From contig NZ_BAFT02000015.1 of NCBI RefSeq assembly GCF_000308475.2, positions 1-64,000 of the forward strand: a DNA stretch of 64,000 nt, in the 5' to 3' direction. Origin of the DNA: Nocardia brasiliensis NBRC 14402 (GTDB lineage: Bacteria > Actinomycetota > Actinomycetes > Mycobacteriales > Mycobacteriaceae). Below are positions 34,795-42,873 of the stretch, in pieces. The translations under genes were made by a program, and so were the position numbers. The notes under the pieces are model-generated. The model was not told the DNA's origin, searched no databases, and worked only from the letters and a program-made list of their open reading frames with translations. Numbering within the stretch: the first letter of the stretch is position 1; each line of letters opens with the position of its first letter.

Positions 34795-34857
34795 GTCGCC
34801 GTGACTCGTGGGGCAAGCAAGATGGCGCACAGGCGATCCTTGGGAAGGAGGGGGCTC

Positions 34858-35031
34858 GTGCGACGGTCGAGTTCGTGGCTGGGGGCGGCAGTCGGCGGGT
34901 TCGCCAAGGCGGCGCTGCTCGCAGCGGCGGCAGTGATTCTTCCAGCGCTGTCCGTTGCCCCGGCCGTGGTCTCCGCGTTGCTGGGTTCTGCATGGTCGTG
35001 GCGCAACCCGTGGTCGTGGGTGGGGTGCTGA
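34858..35031 (+). CDS. Small membrane protein, possibly the split N-terminus of the sensor
   Basis: A 57-residue protein with one or two hydrophobic segments (GFAKAALLAAAAVILPALSV and the residues after it). GTG 34858 has the ideal ribosome binding site AAGGAGG at 34845-34851. Its stop overlaps the kinase start as TGATG. In related actinobacterial sensor kinases the membrane part normally begins with such a segment in the same polypeptide, and the kinase frame can be read back into a further hydrophobic stretch in this region. It is therefore either a real coupled small subunit or the first part of a frameshifted sensor. Confidence 0.55.
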   Translation: MRRSSSWLGAAVGGFAKAALLAAAAVILPALSVAPAVVSALLGSAWSWRNPWSWVGC

Positions 35032-36137
35032 TGTTCTTTGTTCCCCTTGCCTTCGTGTTCGCGCGGCGGGTCGGCGCGTTGTTCCGTCGGCTCGTCGCCC
35101 GGTGGTGCGGCATCGTGATCGAGGACGGCTACCGACGGCCGGAGACCGCGCCAGAGCCCGTGCGGTTGTCGACCGGGTACTGGTGGAACGGCCACTCCTA
35201 TGAGCGCAGCCGCCGTGACGCAGAGGCAGATCAGCAGTGGCGTCGACGGATCGGCGATCCGGCGTATCGGCGGGACGTGCGGTGGGTGGTGATCGCAGCC
35301 GTCATCGTGGGACCGGTGTGCGCTGTGCCGGTGGCTGCGCTGGCCGGTGCCGTGATCGCGTTCGCTCATCCCACGTCGGCCTCCGTCATAGCGGGAGTTC
35401 TGCTCGTGGCGGTCGCCGTCGCCAGCGCACCCTATGCCTGGCGGATCGTCGGCCCGCTCGCGCACCGATGGCTACGACTGTCCGAACATGCCGCTACCGC
35501 GGAGCGCATGCGGGAGTTGGAGTTGCAGCACGCGGACTTGACCACGGCGCAGGCCGCCGAGATCCGCCGCATCGAACGTGACCTGCACGACGGTGCGCAG
35601 GCTCGCCTGGTCGCGGTGGGGTTGTCCCTCGCGACCGCGGAGAAGCTGATGGATCACGACCCGGCGCGCGCCAGAGCACTCTTGCGCGAAGCGCGGGAAG
35701 GCACGTCGAGCTCGCTGGCCGAGCTGCGCGAGCTCGTGCGTGGCGTCAACCCGCCGGTGCTCGTCGAGCGGGGAGTGGTCGAGGCGATCCGTGCGCTGGC
35801 CCTCGACAGTCCGGTCGACGTCCGCGTCGAGGCTCCCGACCGGATAAGGCTGGACGTCCCGGTCGAGGCCGCTGTCTATTTCGCCGTCGCCGAACTGCTG
35901 GCCAACGCGGCGAAACACGCGCCTTCCGGGCACGTACACGTACGGATCCGAGATCGTGGCCGGGCCGTCGAGGTGGATGTCGACGATGACGGCCCCGGCG
36001 GCGCCGAAGTCGTTCCCGGCGGTGGGCTCGACGGCATCCGCAGGCGCCTCGCCGCATTCGACGGCGCTCTCACCCTGGCCAGCCCGGCGGGCGGCCCGAC
36101 ACAGGCCAGGATGGTGGTGCCATGCGAATCGTCGTAG
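35031..36137 (+). CDS. Two-component sensor histidine kinase
   Basis: A 368-residue kinase of the NarL/DegS type (HisKA_3). The N terminus starts abruptly inside a hydrophobic segment, followed by a cytoplasmic stretch with RWCGIVIEDGYRRPE, then two membrane helices (about 85-112 and 118-140). The phosphorylation site is in ERDLHDGAQARLVAVGLSLA (His about 186), followed by a dimerisation helix and an ATPase domain with NAAKHA (N box) and DDDGPGG (G1). The ATPase domain ends LASPAGGPTQARMVVP. It autophosphorylates and should pass phosphate to the regulator encoded immediately downstream, whose start overlaps its last 16 bases. Confidence 0.85.
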   Translation: MFFVPLAFVFARRVGALFRRLVARWCGIVIEDGYRRPETAPEPVRLSTGYWWNGHSYERSRRDAEADQQWRRRIGDPAYRRDVRWVVIAAVIVGPVCAVPVAALAGAVIAFAHPTSASVIAGVLLVAVAVASAPYAWRIVGPLAHRWLRLSEHAATAERMRELELQHADLTTAQAAEIRRIERDLHDGAQARLVAVGLSLATAEKLMDHDPARARALLREAREGTSSSLAELRELVRGVNPPVLVERGVVEAIRALALDSPVDVRVEAPDRIRLDVPVEAAVYFAVAELLANAAKHAPSGHVHVRIRDRGRAVEVDVDDDGPGGAEVVPGGGLDGIRRRLAAFDGALTLASPAGGPTQARMVVPCESS

Positions 36138-36777
36138 CCGAAGATCTCTACCTACTTCGCGACGGCATCGTCCGGCTGCTGGACGCGTACGGTCACGAGA
36201 TCGTGGCAACGGCCACGACCGGCCCTGAAGCGCTGCACGCCATGCTCACCCAACGCCCGGACATCGCGATCGTCGATGTCCGGATGCCACCGACGAACAC
36301 CGATGAAGGCCTCGCCGCAGCGCTCAGCGCGCGCGCAAACAGATCCCGGGACTTCCTGTGCTCATCCTGTCCCAGCATGTTGAGCAGTTGTACGCCCGCG
36401 AACTGCTCGCCGACCACGCAGGCGGTGTCGGATATCTCCTGAAGGACAGCGTGTTCGACGCCGACCAGTTCATCGACGCACTCGAACGTGTCGCCGCCGG
36501 TGGCACCGCGCTCGATCCCGCTGTCGTGACGAAGCTGCTCGCCCGCCCGACGGCCGCCACAAAGCTCGCCCAGCTCACCGAGCGGGAACGATCCGTCCTC
36601 GCGCTCATGGCCCAGGGGCTCTCCAACAGCGCGATCGCGAGCCGCCTATTCCTCAGCGAAAGCGCGATCAGCAAGTACACAACCACAATGTTCGACAAAC
36701 TCGGCATCCAGGAGGACGGCACGGCCAACCGACGCGTGCTCGCCGTTCTCGCCTACCTCGACCACAGCACCAACTGA
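36122..36777 (+). pseudogene. NarL-type response regulator, frameshifted
   Basis: The start codes for a receiver domain (MRIVVAEDLYLLRDGIVRLL, phospho-acceptor Asp 52 in IVDVRMPP). After SARA the frame runs into junk and stops at 36442. The continuation KQIPGLPVLILSQHVEQLYA is intact in the next frame and carries on through GVGYLLKDSVFD to a LuxR-type helix-turn-helix (LTERERSVLALMAQGLSNSA) ending at 36777. The break lies at (GC)5, 36327-36336; removing one GC unit restores a continuous, normal-length protein of about 217 residues. It may be a recent loss, a phase-variable switch, or a sequencing error. Confidence 0.85.
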
Positions 36778-36850
36778 TTCACTCCCGACCGTTGCTCACT
36801 TGTCTTTGCCACACCGAGAGCAAATGTTCTGACCGGACTCGGGCTTCCGT

Positions 36851-36908
36851 GGCACGGGAGGCGCGCTACCGGGGCCAGGATCGACAACGCCAGATCGCAC
36901 GATCCCAT
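36851..36908 (+). repeat. 57-bp direct repeat, right copy
   Basis: Second copy of the segment found at 34116-34172, 58 bases long because of one extra G in the CCGGGG run. The two copies bracket the whole two-component cassette. Minus-strand translation gives MGSCDLALSILA, then the extra base removes the stop present in the left copy. Confidence 0.85.
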
Positions 36909-37283
36909 GTCACGAGAAATGGCGAGGCATGGGCGAGCGGCGTGCGCCACACCGATCCACGCTCGCAAGACTTCTGCTGTGTGTCGGCGGACCGCAGGAT
37001 CGGCTGTGCCTTCGTGTTCGCCGATGCCGACTTCGTTCAGGTCGGACAGTGCGGTGATGTCGATGTCGCGATCGGACGCCAGGGGTGCCGCGGTTTGTTG
37101 TGCGCGTAATGCGGTGCTGCAGTAGATGCCGGTGATCGGTTCGTCGCGCAACATTCGCATCACGTCGACCGCTTGGTGGCGGCCGCGGGCGGTCAGCGGT
37201 GGCCTGGGCACTGCGCCGGCGATTCGTGCGGTGACGTTTTCGGACTCGGCGTGGCGCAGGCACCAGACTCGGACCTCGCTCAT
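36851..37283 (-). pseudogene. Truncated histidine phosphatase (phosphoglycerate-mutase-like)
   Basis: From ATG 37283 the frame encodes a normal N-terminal half: MSEVRVWCLRHAESENVTAR (phospho-His), then YCSTALRAQQTA and LNEVGIGEHEG. After VLRAWI the conserved C-terminal half, including the second catalytic His, is missing. The frame instead runs through the right 57-bp repeat (MGSCDLALSILA) into sequence antisense to the response regulator. The break coincides with the edge of the cassette, so the gene was probably cut by the rearrangement that placed the cassette here. Confidence 0.7.
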
Positions 37284-37439
37284 GCCGGGACACCCATGGC
37301 TGCGAAGCATGCCGGATGCGTTTCGGCGGCGGAGAAAAAAGTTCGGAAATTCTTGTCGGGGGATGTCGAGAACGCGTAGGTGGCTCCGTCCCCGGGGTAC
37401 GAGCAGCCGAACGGCCCTCGCCGACATGAAGGAGCGAAG

Positions 37440-37937
37440 ATGCACGCCGACGAGATCACCGCGATCCTGAATCAGCCGCTGAGTCAGGAACTTCTGGCTC
37501 GTGACCTGCTGCGGATGGCGTACGTCGCCAAAGACGGCAGTCCGCGCAACATTCCGGTCGCGTTCACTTGGAACGGACAGGAGATCGTCGTGTGCACCAC
37601 GAAGAACGCCGCGAAGTTGCATTCGCTGCGGCACACACCCGAGGTCGCGCTGACCATCGACACCGAGGTGCACCCGCCGAAGATCCTGCTCCTGCGCGGT
37701 CGCGCGGAACTGGACGAGGTCGACGGCATCCCCGACGAGTATTTGCAGATGAACGGCAGCTACGAGATGAGCGCCGAGCAGCGCGTCGAATGGGAAGCCG
37801 AGGTCCGTTCGCTGTACGACGGCATGGTCCGGATCGTCATCACGCCGACCTGGGTCAAACTCATCGACTTCGAGAACACGCTGCCGTCTGCAGTCGAAGA
37901 ACTGATCCGGCAGCGCGCCGAACGCCAGAACGCCTGA
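37440..37937 (+). CDS. Pyridoxamine 5'-phosphate oxidase-like FMN-binding protein
   Basis: A 165-residue protein with the split-barrel fold of the PNPOx-like superfamily, which binds FMN or F420. Landmarks are LRMAYVAKDGSPRNIPVAFTW (strand pair), VCTTKNAAKLHSLRHTPEVAL (cofactor phosphate region) and LLLRGRAELDEVDG. The C-terminal helix (AVEELIRQRAE) is typical. Substrate unknown. ATG 37440 is preceded by AAGGAGCG. It is 112 bases upstream of a VOC protein on the same strand and may share its transcript. Confidence 0.82.
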   Translation: MHADEITAILNQPLSQELLARDLLRMAYVAKDGSPRNIPVAFTWNGQEIVVCTTKNAAKLHSLRHTPEVALTIDTEVHPPKILLLRGRAELDEVDGIPDEYLQMNGSYEMSAEQRVEWEAEVRSLYDGMVRIVITPTWVKLIDFENTLPSAVEELIRQRAERQNA

Positions 37938-38048
37938 GCTGGAGCAAGTCACACAAGTGGCTTCAGAAACCCGGGTAACGAACCGCAGGCATAGCGCCTG
38001 ACACGATCAACGGGCACCGTAGGTGCCGCAACGAAAGAGGAGAACAGC

Positions 38049-38483
38049 ATGACGATCCGGATGGATCACGCAGGCATCGTGGTCGAGGATCTCGGTGCCG
38101 CGGTCGCCTTCTTCATCGAACTCGGTCTGGAACTCGAGGGGGAGACCGTGGTCGAGGGGCCGTGGGTGGACCAGCTGATCGGCTTGGCGGAGGTCCGTGC
38201 GGACGTCGCGTTCCTGCGCGTCCCGGACGGCAGCGGCCGCCTCGAACTGTCGACCTTCCAGAACCCGGTATCCACCCGCACCGCCCACCGGGAACCGGTC
38301 AACACTCCCGGCATCCCGCGTCTCACCTTCGTCGTCGAGAACACCGCCGAAGTCTTCGAACGCCTGCGCCCGCACGGCGCCGAACTCGTCGGCGACATCG
38401 CCCAGTACAAGGACATCTACCGCTACGGCTACGTCCGCGGCCCCGGCGGCGTCATCATCGGCCTCGTCCAGGAACTCGACTGA
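38049..38483 (+). CDS. VOC-family (glyoxalase-like) protein
   Basis: A 144-residue vicinal-oxygen-chelate protein with two beta-alpha-beta-beta-beta modules. Potential metal ligands are His 7 (RMDHAGIVVEDL), a Glu in the first module (RLELSTF) and Glu 142 near the C terminus (GLVQELD). Such proteins include lyases, dioxygenases and resistance proteins; no specific role can be read. AAAGAGGAG lies before ATG 38049. It is followed by a palindromic element that separates it from the convergent oxidoreductase gene. Confidence 0.85.
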   Translation: MTIRMDHAGIVVEDLGAAVAFFIELGLELEGETVVEGPWVDQLIGLAEVRADVAFLRVPDGSGRLELSTFQNPVSTRTAHREPVNTPGIPRLTFVVENTAEVFERLRPHGAELVGDIAQYKDIYRYGYVRGPGGVIIGLVQELD

Positions 38484-38525
38484 GCGACACGCCGCGCCGA
38501 CACGCCGCGCACAACCTGGTCACGC

Positions 38526-38586
38526 GATCACCAGGTAATGGTGGCGGCATCGTGCGAGAGCTCCCCGCCACCATTACCTGGTGATC
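38526..38586. repeat. Palindromic element, copy 1
   Basis: 22-bp perfect inverted repeat starting GATCACCAGGTAATGGTGGC around a 17-base loop CATCGTGCGAGAGCTCC. Near-identical arms and loop occur at 57065-57125, and a diverged, inverted copy occurs at 62174-62256. Here it lies between convergent genes and could serve as their terminator. Confidence 0.9.
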
Positions 38587-38632
38587 AACCGACCAACACC
38601 CCTGGCACCCAAGATCGGCGCGCAGCGGAGCA

Positions 38633-39508
38633 TTACCCGTTGACCTTGGCGATCACGTGTTCGGCGAAGCGGGAGAGGTTGGTGATCTTGGTGTCGAGGG
38701 GCTCGGTGTCTTGGTCGAGGGTGTAGGGGAGGCGGAAGCCGACGATGACGTCGGTGACCCCTTTGTCCTCGAGTCGTTTGATGCCGTCGACGGTGAAGCC
38801 GTCGAGGGAGATGACGTGGATCTCGAAATCTTTGCGGGTGCCGTATTCGGCCCGTAGCGCGTCCAATTCGACGAGGAGACGGTCGAGTTCGTCGCCGTCG
38901 CCGCCGGCGTGCATCCAGCCGTCGCCGCGTTGCGCGGCCCGGCGCAGCGCGGGCTTGCTGTGCCCGCCGATGAGGATCGGGACGGGCTCGGTGGGCACCG
39001 GACTGATCTTGATCGGCGGGATGTCGTAGAACTCGCCGTGGAATTCGAAGTAGCCGCCCGCGGTGAGTCCGCGCACGATGTCGATGCACTCGTCCATCCG
39101 TGCGCCACGCTTCTCGAACGGCACGTCCATGATCTCGAAATCGTCGGGCCACGGACTGATCCCGACGCCGAGCCCGAACCGGTTGCCGCTCAACGCCGCG
39201 ATCGACGCGGTCTGCTTGGCAACCAGTACCGGCGGCCGGATGGGCAGCTTCAGCACGAACGGCGTGAACCGCAGCGTGGTGGTCGCGGCCGCCATCGCCG
39301 CGCTGAGCACGAACGCCTCGATGAACGGCTTGTCCTCCAGGAACTCTCGACTCCCGTCCGGGGTGTAGGGGTATTTGGCGTCGGAGTCGCGTGGGTAGGC
39401 GATGCTGTCCGCGACCGCCATCGAGGTGTAGCCGGCCGCCTCGGCGGCGCGGGCCAGTGGGACGTAGTAGGCCGGGTCGGTCATCGTCTCGGCATAGGTG
39501 AAGCGCAT
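38633..39508 (-). CDS. F420-type luciferase-like (LLM) oxidoreductase
   Basis: A 291-residue TIM-barrel oxidoreductase of the luciferase-like family, most similar in pattern to coenzyme-F420-dependent actinobacterial members. Landmarks are AAEAAGYTSMAVADS near the start, FTPFVLKLPIRPPVLVAKQT, NRFGLGVGISPWPDDF and PVPILIGGHSKPALRRAA. ATG 39508 has AGGAAGG upstream and lies one base after the stop of the FAD-dependent dehydrogenase gene. It is the last gene of a three-gene unit (VOC protein, FAD dehydrogenase, LLM) likely to degrade a steroid-like or aromatic compound. Confidence 0.87.
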   Translation of the reverse strand: MRFTYAETMTDPAYYVPLARAAEAAGYTSMAVADSIAYPRDSDAKYPYTPDGSREFLEDKPFIEAFVLSAAMAAATTTLRFTPFVLKLPIRPPVLVAKQTASIAALSGNRFGLGVGISPWPDDFEIMDVPFEKRGARMDECIDIVRGLTAGGYFEFHGEFYDIPPIKISPVPTEPVPILIGGHSKPALRRAAQRGDGWMHAGGDGDELDRLLVELDALRAEYGTRKDFEIHVISLDGFTVDGIKRLEDKGVTDVIVGFRLPYTLDQDTEPLDTKITNLSRFAEHVIAKVNG

Positions 39509-39509
39509 A

Positions 39510-40958
39510 TCAGTCGCCTTCCTGGCGCCGCGAGTGCAGCGCCGCGTGCGCCCCGGCGCGGCGCCCGAAGAACGAGCCCTCCCCGAGACAGGTTCCACTC
39601 GAATAACCGTCGCAGTCCTGCGCCAGGTTGGACGCGCAGGCCCCGGCGGCGTACAGCCCCCCGATCGGTGCGTCGCCGGCCCGCAGCACCTGTCCGTCGA
39701 CGGAGGTGCGCAGCCCGCCCAGGGTGAACCCGACATAGGTCGCGATACCGGGCGTCAGATCGAAGGCGCCCCAGGGTCCTTCGGTCAGCGGCGTCACCCA
39801 GTCCGGATGCTTGTCGAATTCGGGGTCGTGCTCGTCGGCCGCGGCGACGTTGTAGTTCGCCAGTGTCTCCTGCAGCGCCCCGACGGGCACGCCCAGCGCG
39901 GCCTCCATTTTCGCGACCGTGTCCCAGCCGTCGACGAACTTCGCCATCGGCAGGTCCGGCCACACCAGATGTTTGCTGTCCACGATCAGGTACGCGGTCG
40001 AATCCGGTTGCGCGACCACCGCGCCCGCGGTGCGCCCGTGGTAGGAGTCTTCGGCGACGAACCGGCGACCCGCTTTGTTCACGATGATCCCGTGCAGCAG
40101 TTGCGCTGGCGGATAGAACGAGGCGGTGAGGAACGCGCCGTGCAGGTGCGCGGTCGCCGCGCCCGCGGACTGGCCGAGCCGGATGCCGAGCCCGTCGTCG
40201 GTGGGCACACCCAACGGCAGGAAATGCCGCGCGAGCGGGGTGTAGGCGGCGAGCATGCCGGGGTTGGCGACGAAGCCGCCCGCGGCGAGCACCACCGCAC
40301 CCGCCGCGGCGCCACCGGGCCAGCACACGCCGACGACCCGGTTGCCGTCGAGCACCAACTGCTCGACTCGCGTCTCGTAGCGCACCCGGATGCCGAGCGC
40401 GCGCACCCGCGCGGCGAGCACCCGCATGATCTCGGCGCCGCCGCGTTCGGCGGGCACGTTCACCTTGTGCCCGCGCGGCGCAGGGGCGATCAGGTCTCGA
40501 TGCGGCGCGACGTTCTCGTTGCCCGTCCACATCAGACCTTCGGTACCCGGCTGCACCACGGCCTTGCCGGAGTAATACGACCGCTCGAAGCCCAGCCCTT
40601 GCGCTTCCAGCCACCCGAAATGCGCGACGCTGCCCGCGCAGTAGGCCTCGATCTTGCGATGGTCGGGGTCGGGGCTGACCGCGACCAGATAGTCGCGCAT
40701 CGCGACGACGCTGTCCTGATGACCGGTGGCGTGCTGCACGGGTGTGCCGCCGCCGAGATAGAAGTGCCCGGCCGCGAGCGCGGAGGCGCCGCCCGCGGCA
40801 CCGGTGCGTTCGAGGATCAGCACCCGCGCACCGGCCTCGGCCGCGCTGATCGCCGCGCACGCACCGGCGATGCCGAAGCCGACGACCACCACATCGGCGG
40901 TCTCGTCCCAGTCCGCCGGTGGGACGGCCACATCGGGAAGTTCGGTTCCTACTGCCAT
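39510..40958 (-). CDS. FAD-dependent dehydrogenase (KstD/fumarate-reductase-like)
   Basis: A 482-residue flavoprotein of the FAD_binding_2 family, which includes 3-ketosteroid dehydrogenases and fumarate-reductase-like enzymes. The dinucleotide-binding motif is VVVVGFGIAGACAAISA (about residue 25), followed by LILERTGAAGGAS and ALAAGHFYLGGGTP. The FAD domain resumes with VVLAAGGFVANP (about 235) and ends in TLGGLRTSVDGQVL and GLYAAGACASNLAQDCDGYS. Substrate unknown. ATG 40958 lies ten bases inside the end of the upstream VOC gene and has GGAGGG before it. Confidence 0.87.
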   Translation of the reverse strand: MAVGTELPDVAVPPADWDETADVVVVGFGIAGACAAISAAEAGARVLILERTGAAGGASALAAGHFYLGGGTPVQHATGHQDSVVAMRDYLVAVSPDPDHRKIEAYCAGSVAHFGWLEAQGLGFERSYYSGKAVVQPGTEGLMWTGNENVAPHRDLIAPAPRGHKVNVPAERGGAEIMRVLAARVRALGIRVRYETRVEQLVLDGNRVVGVCWPGGAAAGAVVLAAGGFVANPGMLAAYTPLARHFLPLGVPTDDGLGIRLGQSAGAATAHLHGAFLTASFYPPAQLLHGIIVNKAGRRFVAEDSYHGRTAGAVVAQPDSTAYLIVDSKHLVWPDLPMAKFVDGWDTVAKMEAALGVPVGALQETLANYNVAAADEHDPEFDKHPDWVTPLTEGPWGAFDLTPGIATYVGFTLGGLRTSVDGQVLRAGDAPIGGLYAAGACASNLAQDCDGYSSGTCLGEGSFFGRRAGAHAALHSRRQEGD

Positions 40959-41452
40959 GGGTTGGTGCAGCCCTCCGGGATCAGTGCGTCGAACATCGCC
41001 CGCACTTCGCCGGACAAGCGCATGAGTTCGACATGCGATCCGAGCGGTCCTCCTTCGAGATACGCGAACTCCATTCCGACACCCTGGAACTGCCCGCGAG
41101 CGACGATCTCGATACCCGCGGCCCGCGCTTCGTCCAGCGCGCCGTCGTAGTCCTCCGGCACCCACGCCACATGATGCAATCCCGCGCCGGCCCGCTCGAG
41201 GTGCTCGGCGTACAGGCTCGCCCCACCTCGCGGCTCGATCAACTCCAGCTGCTGCCCACCCGCATACCCGAGCGCGACCGAGATCGTGTAATCGGCTGGC
41301 GCGCCCCGTAACTCACACAGTTCCGGCCCGAAGTGCACGTCCGGGATCGAGAACCATTCTGCCACCCCGTACCGCTCGGTGAACTGCCGTCGGGCTGCCA
41401 CGATATCCGGCACCACCCAGCCCAGCTGAAAGATCGGCCCGCACGCGATCAT
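40949..41452 (-). CDS. VOC-family protein of catabolic operon
   Basis: A 167-residue glyoxalase/bleomycin-resistance-fold protein. Possible metal ligands lie in QLGWVVPDI, GLHHVAWVPEDYD (His) and GSHVELMRLSG (Glu). ATG 41452 was chosen because GGAGG stands eight bases upstream; the open frame continues further but without a binding site. It is the first gene of the unit with the FAD dehydrogenase and the LLM oxidoreductase, and it faces the TetR gene across an operator. Confidence 0.85.
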   Translation of the reverse strand: MIACGPIFQLGWVVPDIVAARRQFTERYGVAEWFSIPDVHFGPELCELRGAPADYTISVALGYAGGQQLELIEPRGGASLYAEHLERAGAGLHHVAWVPEDYDGALDEARAAGIEIVARGQFQGVGMEFAYLEGGPLGSHVELMRLSGEVRAMFDALIPEGCTNPWQ

Positions 41453-41550
41453 CGGCCGACCTCCGCGCGGCAGTGCCGCTTCGGACCCGCAGGCGTCAGG
41501 CCGCGGCCGGACGCTGCTCGGCACTGAACCCCGCAACCCACCTCCTCAAC

Positions 41551-41588
41551 TAAACACGTGTGCTTAACCGAGTCAAGGTGAGTGTTTA
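41551..41588. promoter_or_regulatory. TetR-type operator in divergent promoter
   Basis: An inverted repeat TAAACAC-GT-GTGCTTA (41551-41566, one mismatch) is followed by a third half-site GTGTTTA (41582-41588). It lies in the 149-base gap between the VOC-led operon and the divergent tetR gene and is the obvious site for the regulator to control both directions. Confidence 0.65.
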
Positions 41589-41601
41589 GTAGAGTCTCGC
41601 T

Positions 41602-42204
41602 ATGTTCATCGCCGATTCGCGCGCGGCACTGCTCGACGCGGGGGAGCGGCTCATCGCCGAACGCGGGGTCGACGTCCCGCTGCGCGATATCGCCGCGGCC
41701 GCGGGCAACCGCAACAACTCCGCCGTGCACTACTACTTCGACTCCCGCACCGGCCTGATCGAAGCCATCGTCGACCGCAGAATGAACTGGCTCGAAGACC
41801 GGCGCATGCAATTGCTCGCCCGCTACGAGGCCGAAGGCACCGCACACGACCTCGACACCCTCGTCACGATGCTCGCCGCACCGATCCTCGAACTCTGCGC
41901 CGCCGACGGCGTCACCCACTACGGCCGTTTCCTGGAGGTCGTGCGCGCCCACCCGGTGATCGCCGATCCGCGCCGCCTGGCGGGCGCCGACCGCGCCGCC
42001 GTCCGCATCATCGCCACCCGGCTCACCGCCGCCCTGCCGCACCTGTCCGCACGAAAACGCAGGCAACGCCTGGAAACCATGGCCACCGTCATGTTCGCGC
42101 TCATCGCCGACTACGAACGCACCCTGGAAGCGGGCGTTCGCAAACCCCAGCCCGACGACGCCGCCGAAATCATCGCCATGATCGTCGCCATGCTCACCGT
42201 GTGA
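41602..42204 (+). CDS. TetR-family transcriptional regulator
   Basis: A 200-residue regulator. The helix-turn-helix occupies residues 8-52 (LLDAGERLIAERGVDVPLRD, then NNSAVHYYFDSRTGLIEAIV). The C-terminal ligand domain is all helical with a late YERTLEAGVRKPQPDDAAEI. It probably represses the divergent VOC/FAD/LLM operon, releasing it when a substrate binds. ATG 41602 starts directly at the DNA-binding domain. It is separated by 80 bases from the following DUF1772 gene. Confidence 0.88.
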   Translation: MFIADSRAALLDAGERLIAERGVDVPLRDIAAAAGNRNNSAVHYYFDSRTGLIEAIVDRRMNWLEDRRMQLLARYEAEGTAHDLDTLVTMLAAPILELCAADGVTHYGRFLEVVRAHPVIADPRRLAGADRAAVRIIATRLTAALPHLSARKRRQRLETMATVMFALIADYERTLEAGVRKPQPDDAAEIIAMIVAMLTV

Positions 42205-42283
42205 ACACCGCACTGGACGTTCCCGCATGCGTCGGCGAGCCTCGCGCATGGTGTTTCGCACGCACGGCTGATGTTGTTGAACC

Positions 42284-42811
42284 ATGCGAAAAGACAATCC
42301 CGGAGCACGGGAGATGCGCGGCCCGGATCGATGGCTGACGTGGACGGCAGCACTCGCCACGGCCGTCAACGCCGGCGTGTTCTTCGACTTCTCCTTCGTC
42401 GTCATGCCCGGCCTACGCGAGCTGCCCCCGGCACAAGCGATCACCGCCATGCAGGCCCTGGACCGCACCGCCGTCACGCCACCGCTGATGCTGGCCATGT
42501 ACGGCACCACCGCGCTGTGCCTCGTCCTGATCGTGCGCGCGGCCATGCGATGGCGTACCTCTGCGGCGCCGTGGATCCTCGCCGCAGCCGTCACCTTCCT
42601 GTTCGCCACGGTCGTGCTCACCGGAGCCGGTAACGTGCCCGTCAGCGCGTCGGTGGATGCGCTCGACCCCGCCGATCCCGGCGCGGCGACCCGATGGGAC
42701 GAGCTGTACACGCAGTGGGTCTGGTGGAACCACGCCCGCGTACTGACCGCGCTCGCCGCCGCATCGGGATTCCTGATCGCCGCGACGCGGCCGTCGCGGC
42801 ACCCGATGTGA
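42284..42811 (+). CDS. DUF1772 membrane protein
   Basis: A membrane protein of up to 175 residues with four helices and the DUF1772 pattern (AGVFFDFSFVVMPGLRELPP, MQALDRTAVTPPLM, VLTGAGNVPVS, WWNHARVLTALAAASGF). The family includes anthrone-oxygenase-like proteins of polyketide pathways, but most members are uncharacterised. ATG 42284 lacks a ribosome binding site; ATG 42314 has GGGAG directly against it, so the start is uncertain. Confidence 0.8.
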   Translation: MRKDNPGAREMRGPDRWLTWTAALATAVNAGVFFDFSFVVMPGLRELPPAQAITAMQALDRTAVTPPLMLAMYGTTALCLVLIVRAAMRWRTSAAPWILAAAVTFLFATVVLTGAGNVPVSASVDALDPADPGAATRWDELYTQWVWWNHARVLTALAAASGFLIAATRPSRHPM

Positions 42812-42873
42812 TCCACCCGCGACCCGAACAGGGCCTACCGGGAACGACCGCACCCCTGAGATACGGTCGCGGA

